Shown: in pieces, positions 1 to 5,558 of the stretch
Position numbering within the stretch: position 1 is the first letter of the stretch
Layout: the number at the start of each line of letters is the position of its first letter
Assembly (NCBI GenBank): GCA_021808035.1
Contig: JAKBCG010000133.1
Span: forward strand, 1-6,860
Length of the DNA stretch: 6,860 nucleotides
From: Pseudomonadota bacterium
GTDB taxonomy: Bacteria; Pseudomonadota; Gammaproteobacteria; Steroidobacterales; Steroidobacteraceae
Direction of reading: 5' to 3'
The notes under the pieces: model-generated
The model's database searches: none
Seen by the model: the letters and a program-made list of their open reading frames with translations, nothing else
What the model was told of the DNA's origin: nothing
Translations under genes and position numbers: made by a program

Positions 1-19
1 TGTTAGAAACATTCGCCGG

Positions 20-223
20 ATGGCACTGAAAATCATCGGCGCTGGCTTTGGCCGTACCGGCACCTGGTCGACGCATGTCGCACTGAACCGGCTCGGCTTC
101 CCTTGCTATCACATGAAAGAGGTGCTTCTCAACAAAGAGAATGCGTCTCATCTCGGTTTCTGGCGGCGGGTCGCCGCTGCGCTCGCCACGCTGATGCTCG
201 CAGGCCATGCCTGGCCCCGCTGA
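20..223 (+). pseudogene. Truncated sulfotransferase-family gene (N-terminal fragment)
   Basis: The reading frame encodes 67 residues. Residues 1-52 look like the start of a P-loop sulfotransferase-family protein: a short beta strand followed by the phosphate-binding motif GAGFGRTGT (residues 7-15), which in this family contacts the 5'-phosphosulfate donor PAPS, then LGFPCYHMKEV (25-35) and SHLGFWRRVA (43-52). Complete members are several times longer and continue with an acceptor domain; here the family pattern stops near position 170 and the last ~15 codons (ALATLMLAGHAWPR) look unrelated. No continuation was found in the other forward frames. The frame is open to the left edge, but ATG 20 fits the usual family start; there is no clear Shine-Dalgarno sequence. 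By hand count positions 1-160 are about 54% G+C, against about 72% for 181-300, so the fragment may be a remnant left by a deletion or insertion. It overlaps the next gene by 17 nt. A functional product is unlikely. Confidence 0.72.
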
Positions 224-1223
224 TCCTCAGGATCCGCGCGGCGACTCCGGCGGACCGGGCGAGATCGCGATCGAGGCCCGCTCGCTGCACAAGCGGTACG
301 GCGCCGTGCATGCGCTCCGGGGCATCGACCTCGTCGTGCGCCGGGGCGAGATGTTCGCGTTGCTCGGACCGAACGGTGCGGGCAAGACGACTCTGTTCTC
401 GATCCTCGCGACGCTGCTCCGGCCGAGCGAGGGCGAGGCGCGCGTGCTCGGGCACGACACGGTGCGCGAGCGCGCCAGAGTGCGCGAGCGGATCGGCATC
501 GTGTTCCAGGAGCCGGCGCTCGAGGGCAAGCTCTCGGTACGCGACAATCTGTACCTGATGGGCCTGTTCTACCGGCTCTCGTCGCGCGCGGCGAAGGCAC
601 GGAGCGAGGAGTTGCTGCACACGCTCGGGCTGGAGGAGGTCGCCGAGCGCGAGGCGCAGAAACTCTCCGGCGGACAGAAGCGGCGCGTGGAGCTCGCGCG
701 CGCGCTGGTCGCGAGCCCGGACCTGCTGTTCCTCGACGAGGCGACGCTCGGCCTCGACGTCGATGCGCGCCGCCAGTTCTGGGGCGAGGCGCGCCGCTAC
801 AGCCAGCGGGGTGGGACCGTGTTCCTGACCACGCATTACATGGACGAGGCGGAGCCCGCCGACCGGATCGCCTTGATCGATCACGGGCGGATCCTCGCGC
901 TCGACACGCCCCAGGCGTTGAAGAATCGCATCGGCGGCGGCGTGCTGCTGCTCGCGACCGCCGACGACGCGCGGGCCGCCGCGTGGTTGCACGAGCGCGG
1001 GTTCGAGCCCGAGGTCGGTGCGCGCGGGGTCCTGCTGGTCGTTCCGGAGCCCGCGGCGGTGCTGCCGGAGGTGCTCGCGCAGCTTCCCGTCCGCACCCAC
1101 CGCGCCGAGATCCACGAACCGAGCCTCGAGGACGTGTTCTTGAAGCTCACCGGGCGCGCGCTCGAGGACGGTCAGGCGGCGCCCCGGGTGCGCGGCGCAA
1201 GCGGCCCGGGGGCAGCGCAATGA
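207..1223 (+). CDS. ABC-2 type exporter, ATP-binding subunit (DrrA/NodI-like)
   Basis: Cytoplasmic ATPase of 338 residues that should power export through the permease encoded directly downstream. All nucleotide-binding motifs are present in order: Walker A GPNGAGKT (54-61), Q-loop Gln101 in IVFQEP, signature LSGGQ (153-157), Walker B LLFLDEA (173-179) with catalytic Glu178, D-loop LGLD (181-184) and H-loop His210 in TTHYMDEAE. After the ATPase domain comes the C-terminal segment typical of drug/polysaccharide exporters of the daunorubicin-resistance type, ending EPSLEDVFLKLTGRAL (304-319), and then a Gly/Ala-rich tail. Walker B continues as DEAT rather than the usual DEPT, a mild change that should not abolish hydrolysis. 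ATG 207 is the first start after an in-frame TGA at 192-194; only a weak CAGG precedes it, so the N-terminus is less certain than the rest. The stop overlaps the permease start by 4 nt (ATGA), implying translational coupling. Substrate unknown: drug, lipid, polysaccharide or other hydrophobic compound are all possible. Confidence 0.95.
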   Translation: MPGPADPQDPRGDSGGPGEIAIEARSLHKRYGAVHALRGIDLVVRRGEMFALLGPNGAGKTTLFSILATLLRPSEGEARVLGHDTVRERARVRERIGIVFQEPALEGKLSVRDNLYLMGLFYRLSSRAAKARSEELLHTLGLEEVAEREAQKLSGGQKRRVELARALVASPDLLFLDEATLGLDVDARRQFWGEARRYSQRGGTVFLTTHYMDEAEPADRIALIDHGRILALDTPQALKNRIGGGVLLLATADDARAAAWLHERGFEPEVGARGVLLVVPEPAAVLPEVLAQLPVRTHRAEIHEPSLEDVFLKLTGRALEDGQAAPRVRGASGPGAAQ

Positions 1224-1963
1224 GAGGCCTGATCGCGGTGATCCTGCTCGACCTCAAGCGGCTGTGGGTCGACCGGGTGCGACTCGCCACCAGCTTGATC
1301 CAGCCACTGCTGTACCTGTTCGTGCTGGGATCGGGGCTCGGTGCGAGTTCGGTGATGGGTGGGCGAGGGTACCTGCATTACATCTTCCCGGGCGTGCTCG
1401 GGCTGTCATTGCTGTTCTCTTCGGTGTTCGCGGCGATGTTGATCGTGTTCGACCGGCAGATCGGCTTCCTGAAGGCGGTGCTGGTTGCCCCCGTACCGCG
1501 GGTGTCGATCGCACTCGGCAAAGTGTTGTCGGGCGCGCTGCAGGCGCTCGTGCCGGCGACGGTACTGCTGCTGCTGGTCCCGGTGCTCGGCCTCGGACTC
1601 TCGCCGCTGCGCTTCGTCGAACTCATCGCCTCGATGTGGCTCGCGGCCCTGACTTTCTCCGCGCTCGGTGTCGCCACCGCGGCGCGGTTTCGTTCGACCA
1701 CCGTGTTCCCGATCATCGGTAACGCGGTGCTGCTGCCGCTCTTCTTCCTGTCGGGTGCGCTCTACCCGCTCGACCGAGCGCCGCCGTGGCTGCGAGCGCT
1801 CGCGCACGCCGATCCGGTGGCCTACGCCGTCGACCTGATGCGCGGTGCGGTGATCGGTCGTTACGCGTACCCGCCGGTGCTCTCGATCTGCGTGCTGACC
1901 GCGTTTGTCGTCGTGCTGACCTGGCTCGCGACCCGGGTGTTCGCCGCGGGCGACAACCTGTAG
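1220..1963 (+). CDS. ABC-2 type exporter, permease subunit
   Basis: Inner-membrane protein of 247 residues, the usual size for this family. About six hydrophobic segments can be seen, near residues 25-42, 54-76, 104-127, 134-156, 162-182 and 219-240. Family-typical stretches are the cytoplasmic DRQIGFLKAVLVAPVPR (78-94), probably the contact to the ATPase, and FFLSGALYPLD (175-185) followed by LAHADPVAYAVDLMRG (194-209), which closely resemble DrrB/NodJ-type permeases. The frame stays open upstream to an ATG at 983, but that start would lie deep inside the ATPase gene and add an Arg/Gly-rich leader unlike the family. ATG 1220 gives the expected cytoplasmic N-terminus, is preceded by GGGGG at 1208-1212 and overlaps the ATPase stop by 4 nt. 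Two copies of each subunit are expected in the working exporter. The substrate cannot be read from the sequence. Confidence 0.93.
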   Translation: MRGLIAVILLDLKRLWVDRVRLATSLIQPLLYLFVLGSGLGASSVMGGRGYLHYIFPGVLGLSLLFSSVFAAMLIVFDRQIGFLKAVLVAPVPRVSIALGKVLSGALQALVPATVLLLLVPVLGLGLSPLRFVELIASMWLAALTFSALGVATAARFRSTTVFPIIGNAVLLPLFFLSGALYPLDRAPPWLRALAHADPVAYAVDLMRGAVIGRYAYPPVLSICVLTAFVVVLTWLATRVFAAGDNL

Positions 1964-2099
1964 CGAGGGGTGACCGTGGCGGGGACGCCGCTGCGACCCC
2001 GGGGCAATTGATCTATCGGCACATCGGTGCGACCATCGAGCGATCTGCCGGCCGGGGATTGCGCGTCGGCCAATCAAGAATCGGAGGGGAGCCAAGGTC
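1964..2099 (+). other. Spacer between ABC exporter and protease gene
   Basis: This 136-nt spacer holds the Shine-Dalgarno sequence of the protease gene but no coding potential I trust. I saw no convincing sigma-70 promoter: TTGATC at 2008 has no TATAAT-like partner at 16-18 nt. No hairpin followed by a T-run is present, so there is no obvious intrinsic terminator after the permease gene. Short inverted repeats (GGCCG/CGGCC at 2050-2071 and GATTG/CAATC at 2057-2075) exclude each other and have long loops, so they are weak. Confidence 0.5.
2083..2089 (+). promoter_or_regulatory. Ribosome binding site of the S53 protease gene
   Basis: GGAGGGG lies 10 nt before ATG 2100. It favours that ATG over the later in-frame ATG at 2163 (residue 22), which has no such sequence before it. 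Confidence 0.7.
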
Positions 2100-4217
2100 A
2101 TGAACACTTCATCCCGTGATTTCAGTGTGGAGGGCCGGCCCGGCGGGCGGCGAAACCGGCTCATGATCGCGACGGCGTGCGCGTTGACCGCGATGCTGCT
2201 CTCGGCGAGCGCGGGTGCGAGTGCCGCGGCCGCGATCACGGGCTACCGGATCGCGCACAATACGCCGGGTTTCATCGCGCATGCGAAGGACACCGGGGCG
2301 CTCGATCCCTCGCAGACGATCGCCGTGACGGTCTGGTTGCGGCTGCGGAACACGGCGCAGCTCGACCGGCTCGCGAAACAGCAACGCACGCGAGGGAGCG
2401 CGCAATACCATCGGTGGATCACCCAGGCGGCGTTCGACGCGACCTACGCGCCGATCGCACGAGACGTCGCGTCGTTCGAGCATTATGCGACCGCTCACGG
2501 ACTCGCCGTGCTCTATGTCGCGGCCGACAATTCGTACGTGAAGGTCTCCGGGACGGTCGCCGCGATCGAGCAGGCATTCAAGACCCAGATCGACACCTTC
2601 ACGTTCGATGGCCGGTCCTATTACGCCAATCGAGGCGATCCGGTCATCGCCGACGCGGTGGGTGCGCACGTCGAAGCGATCGGCGGTCTCGATGACTACG
2701 GATTCAGCCCGGACCTGGCCTATCCGACCGCAACCGAGGCGCCGGCGGCGCAGCCGATCGCGGTGGGCTCGCGATCGAACGGGTTGTTCTTCGAAAGCCA
2801 GTGCTTCCGCGGCGTCCATACGCAGGCTTTCACCGATTCCAATGCGAAGGCAACCTATACGGGCAATCGCTATGGCGCGGACATCGGGAACACGGCCTCC
2901 GGGAGTCTGCCGCCGTGCGGTTACCAACCGAGCGAGTTACAGACCGCGTACGGCATGAGCCCGTTGTACGCGGCCGGTTACGACGGCAGCGGCCAGACGA
3001 TCGTGATCACCGACGCGTTCGGCAGCGCGACCATCCAGAGTGATGCGAACCTGTTTTCCAAGATCTACGGATTGCCGCAGCTCAAGGCGAGCAATTTCCA
3101 GGTCGTGAATGCGCCCGGCACGCTGAATTTCCCCGGTAACCGGTACTTCGGTTCGCCGGCGGGCTGGGCCGACGAGATCACGCTCGACGTCGAGTGGGCG
3201 CATGCGATGGCACCGGGCGCGAAGATCGTGCTGGTGATCGCGCCGAACAGCGGCGCGGACATCGACGAGGCGGTGAACTTCGCGGTCGTGCATCACTACG
3301 GCAACACGATCTCGAACAGTTGGTCGGAAGTCGAAGGCTTCGGCAATCCGGCGCGATTGCAACGTGACAATCGAATCCTCGAGGAGGCGGCGGTGCAGGG
3401 CATCGACGTGAATTTCTCGAGCGGCGACAGCGGCGATTTCGCGGCGGCGGTCGGTTTCAAGACCGTGGGCTTTCCGGGCAGCTCGCCGTACGCGACCGCC
3501 GTCGGCGGGACGAGCCTCGCGCTGAATCCGGACGATACGATCGCGTTTCAGACCGGCTGGGGCAACAATCTCACGCGCATCGCCGACAAGGCATCGCTCG
3601 GGAGTCCTCCCGACGATCCGCCGCTGCCGCTGGGGTTTCAATTCGGCGCCGGCGGCGGGCCGAGCTTGACCTTTGCGAAGCCGGATTGGCAATCGGCACT
3701 GCCCGGAACGATGCGCTGGGTGCCGGACGTCTCGATGCTTGCGGATCCCTACACCGGCGTGGAGGTCATCGAAACGATCAACGGCGTGCCCAGCGTGTTC
3801 ACGATCGGCGGCACGAGTCTCGCTTGTCCGACGTTCTCCGCGATGATGGCGATCGCGGCGCAAACGGCTGGACATCCGCTCGGTCAAGCCGCACCGTTGA
3901 TGTATCAACTGGCATCCGCCAACGACACCACTGACCCGATCTACGACGTCGTGAGCTCGTCGTCGCCGGGCAACGTCACCGGGTCCATCACGGCGGGGAA
4001 CCTGACGACGAACTATTCGGCGGATCAACTCGCGAGCCCGCTCGACGGGACGACGGGGTATTACAGCGCGCTCTACAACAGCCCGTACTCCACGCGCTGG
4101 TTCGTGCTCACGTTCGGAACCGACTCATCCCTCACGACCGGCCCCGGTTGGGACGACGTGACCGGCGTCGGCACGCCGAATGGAGACTATTTCGTCGATG
4201 CCCTCTCGAAGCTTTGA
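2100..4217 (+). CDS. Secreted S53 serine-carboxyl peptidase precursor (sedolisin/kumamolisin family)
   Basis: Precursor of 705 residues. The N-terminus has an Arg-rich n-region (GRPGGRRNR, 12-20) and a hydrophobic core (21-45) ending in small residues, consistent with Sec export; cleavage is likely near 40-45. Residues ~50-200 resemble the pro-kumamolisin activation domain, which keeps the enzyme inactive until autoprocessing. The catalytic domain begins near 275 (PSELQTAYGM). The S53 active site is complete: Glu359 and Asp363 in DEITLD, oxyanion Asp443 in SSGDSGD, and nucleophile Ser573 in GGTSLACP. YDVVSS (615-620) and GWDDVTGVGTPNG (683-695) fit the C-terminal calcium-binding loop. Known members are endopeptidases, many with acidic pH optima; the substrate here is unknown. 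Cys235 and Cys273 flank a linker between propeptide and catalytic domain and could form a disulfide. Start choice rests on the strong upstream ribosome binding site. With spacers of 136 and 198 nt it is probably transcribed on its own. Family assignment is firm; biological role is not. Confidence 0.95.
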   Translation: MNTSSRDFSVEGRPGGRRNRLMIATACALTAMLLSASAGASAAAAITGYRIAHNTPGFIAHAKDTGALDPSQTIAVTVWLRLRNTAQLDRLAKQQRTRGSAQYHRWITQAAFDATYAPIARDVASFEHYATAHGLAVLYVAADNSYVKVSGTVAAIEQAFKTQIDTFTFDGRSYYANRGDPVIADAVGAHVEAIGGLDDYGFSPDLAYPTATEAPAAQPIAVGSRSNGLFFESQCFRGVHTQAFTDSNAKATYTGNRYGADIGNTASGSLPPCGYQPSELQTAYGMSPLYAAGYDGSGQTIVITDAFGSATIQSDANLFSKIYGLPQLKASNFQVVNAPGTLNFPGNRYFGSPAGWADEITLDVEWAHAMAPGAKIVLVIAPNSGADIDEAVNFAVVHHYGNTISNSWSEVEGFGNPARLQRDNRILEEAAVQGIDVNFSSGDSGDFAAAVGFKTVGFPGSSPYATAVGGTSLALNPDDTIAFQTGWGNNLTRIADKASLGSPPDDPPLPLGFQFGAGGGPSLTFAKPDWQSALPGTMRWVPDVSMLADPYTGVEVIETINGVPSVFTIGGTSLACPTFSAMMAIAAQTAGHPLGQAAPLMYQLASANDTTDPIYDVVSSSSPGNVTGSITAGNLTTNYSADQLASPLDGTTGYYSALYNSPYSTRWFVLTFGTDSSLTTGPGWDDVTGVGTPNGDYFVDALSKL

Positions 4218-4237
4218 CGACCTCACCACGAGTCGTC
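4216..4237 (+). other. Small inverted repeat at the protease stop codon
   Basis: GACGA (4216-4220) pairs with TCGTC (4233-4237), and CTC (4222-4224) with GAG (4230-4232), with one bulged C and an ACCAC loop. It begins inside the TGA stop codon. No T-run follows, so it is not a canonical intrinsic terminator; it might protect the mRNA 3' end or be chance. Confidence 0.25.
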
Positions 4238-4260
4238 GGTAGACATCCGCACTGATGGCG

Positions 4261-4286
4261 GCGGCGGCCGGGCGACCGGCCGTCGC
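4261..4286 (+). other. Strong hairpin with GCGA tetraloop
   Basis: CGGCCGG (4265-4271) and CCGGCCG (4276-4282) pair perfectly around a GCGA loop, a GNRA-type tetraloop. The stem extends outward by a G-U pair (4264/4283) and three further pairs (4261-4263 with 4284-4286), giving 11 bp. The G-U pair would become an A-C mismatch in a transcript of the opposite strand, so the fold favours + strand RNA. There is no T-run after it. It may be a 3'-end stabiliser or weak terminator for the protease mRNA, or a leader element of the efflux operon; chance formation in GC-rich DNA cannot be excluded. Confidence 0.45.
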
Positions 4287-4397
4287 ACGCCCTCGGCCCG
4301 TCCCCGTGCGAGTGCGCCCCGCCGCGGGTGTCTTGGGCGTTTTCGCCCCGCGCGTGCAACTTCCGGCGTCGAGCGGTGTTCAACGTCCAAGCCCAAC

Positions 4398-4404
4398 AGG
4401 GGGG
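4398..4404 (+). promoter_or_regulatory. Ribosome binding site of the adaptor gene
   Basis: AGGGGGG sits 11 nt before ATG 4416, slightly far but the best purine-rich tract in the spacer, and it supports that start. Confidence 0.5.
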
Positions 4405-4415
4405 ATGTTGCCGCC

Positions 4416-5558
4416 ATGCTTCGAGACCGACTCGCGAACCTCGCCGCGCGCTCCCGGCGCACCCGGGTGTCCGTCGCCATACTCACGTTTGCGATCTGCG
4501 CATTGGTCGGTGGGATCTGGGTGCATCAGCATCGCGCGCGGGCACGGGCCGCCGTGGACACCCGCAAGAACCCTCCACCCCGGGTCACGGTGCTGGTGGC
4601 CGAGCGGCGCCAATTCGCGGTCACGGTGTCGATCACCGGCTTGATCAGCGCGCGTCACGACCTGCCGATCGGCAACGAGGGGGATGCCGGGCGGGTCACC
4701 CAGATCCTGGTCGATGGGGGCGAGACCGTGCGTGCCGGCGAGGTGCTCGCCCGGCTGGATGCGGGGATCGCGACGTCGCGGGTCGACTCGGCGGTCGCCG
4801 CGCTTGCCGAGGCCCGCGCGGCCGAGGCGCTCGCCCGCGTCGAGTGGCGCCGCGTGCGCAAGGATCCCGACCTCTTCTCCAAAGAGGAGGCCGAGCAACG
4901 GCGCGCGACCGCGCTGAGCGCGGCCGCAAAGGTGCAGGTCGCGGAAGCGAGCCTTGCGGATGCGCGCAGCCGGCTCGCGCACACGACGATTCGAGCGCCG
5001 GCCGCCGGATTGATCCTGACCCGGTCGGCCGAGATCGGCCAGATCGCGGTGCCGGGTCAGACGGTCCTCTTTCATCTCGCGCTGGGCGGCCAGATCGAGC
5101 TGCGCGGCCAGGTCGCCGAGGTCGACATGCCCCGCCTCCGGGTCGGCGAGCGTGCCGCGATCCGTCTCGAGGGTGTCGATCGGCTCTATCACGGCACCGT
5201 CTGGCACGTCGGCTCGGTGATCGATCCGCAGACTCGTGAAGGAACTGTGCGCATCGCGATGCGCGCGGGCGATCCGGATCTTCGGCCCGGCTCGTTCGCG
5301 AGCGCGCAAGTGCGGGTCGGCGCGACGCCGGGGGTGCTGCTGCCACAGACCGCGGTGCTCACCGACGAGGCCGGCCGCTACGTGCTGATCGTCGACCGGC
5401 AGGATCGCGTCGAGCGGCGTCCGGTACGCGTGAGCGACGCCCGCTCGGACGGCCTGGTGATCGGCAGCGGCCTGACCGGCGCGGAACGCGTCGTCGCGGT
5501 CGCGGGACCGTTCCTGCAGACGGGCGAGCGCGTGATCGTCTCGCGGGCGGCGTCATGA
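4416..5558 (+). CDS. RND efflux periplasmic adaptor (HlyD/AcrA-type membrane fusion protein)
   Basis: Adaptor of 380 residues, a normal length for the family, expected to link the RND permease encoded next to an outer-membrane channel. An Arg-rich N-terminus is followed by one hydrophobic segment (about 17-36). Cys28 is not in a lipobox (FAIC), so the protein looks anchored by a membrane helix rather than by lipid. The lipoyl half-motifs lie at about 88-115 (GNEGDAGRVTQILVDGGETV) and 190-213 (TTIRAPAAGLI onward). Between them, 120-188 is an Ala/Arg/Glu-rich alpha-helical hairpin that should form the coiled coil. A beta-barrel domain follows (about 225-300, with VIDPQTREGTVRI at 268-280 and LRPGSFASAQV at 289-299), then the membrane-proximal domain (305-378). 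The gene ends in a 4-nt ATGA overlap with the RND gene, so the two are almost certainly cotranscribed and translationally coupled. Substrate unknown. Confidence 0.95.
   Translation: MLRDRLANLAARSRRTRVSVAILTFAICALVGGIWVHQHRARARAAVDTRKNPPPRVTVLVAERRQFAVTVSITGLISARHDLPIGNEGDAGRVTQILVDGGETVRAGEVLARLDAGIATSRVDSAVAALAEARAAEALARVEWRRVRKDPDLFSKEEAEQRRATALSAAAKVQVAEASLADARSRLAHTTIRAPAAGLILTRSAEIGQIAVPGQTVLFHLALGGQIELRGQVAEVDMPRLRVGERAAIRLEGVDRLYHGTVWHVGSVIDPQTREGTVRIAMRAGDPDLRPGSFASAQVRVGATPGVLLPQTAVLTDEAGRYVLIVDRQDRVERRPVRVSDARSDGLVIGSGLTGAERVVAVAGPFLQTGERVIVSRAAS

Larger units (their letters stand above)
4218..4415 (+). other. Gene-free spacer between protease and efflux operon
   Basis: This spacer of 198 nt contains no open frame I believe in, although several Arg/Pro-rich frames cross it. 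It should carry the end of the protease transcript and the promoter of the efflux operon. No clear -35/-10 pair and no recognisable operator palindrome for a regulator were seen. It is notable for several GC-rich potential hairpins (listed separately), none followed by a T-run. Confidence 0.5.

Noticed and set aside
983..1219. Upstream extension of the permease reading frame to ATG 983
   Set aside because: It would overlap the ATPase gene by about 240 nt and add an Arg/Gly-rich leader not expected in ABC-2 permeases; ATG 1220 with a 4-nt overlap is far more natural.
129..1220. 363-codon open frame on the - strand opposite the ABC ATPase gene
   Set aside because: Arg/Glu/Ala-rich product with no domain; the + strand carries all ABC ATPase motifs in order.
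1996..2003. Palindrome CCCCGGGG after the permease gene
   Set aside because: Eight bases with no loop and no flanking symmetry; expected by chance in this base composition.
2008..2036. Possible promoter with TTGATC as -35 before the protease gene
   Set aside because: No TATAAT-like hexamer at the proper distance (GACCAT at 17 nt), so it cannot be supported.
2937..4028. 363-codon open frame on the - strand opposite the protease gene
   Set aside because: Low-complexity Arg-rich product without motifs; the opposite strand carries the complete S53 active site.
4328..5239. 303-codon + strand frame starting at GTG 4328
   Set aside because: Out of frame with the adaptor gene and Arg/Gly/Ala-rich throughout; it is a shadow of the adaptor coding sequence.
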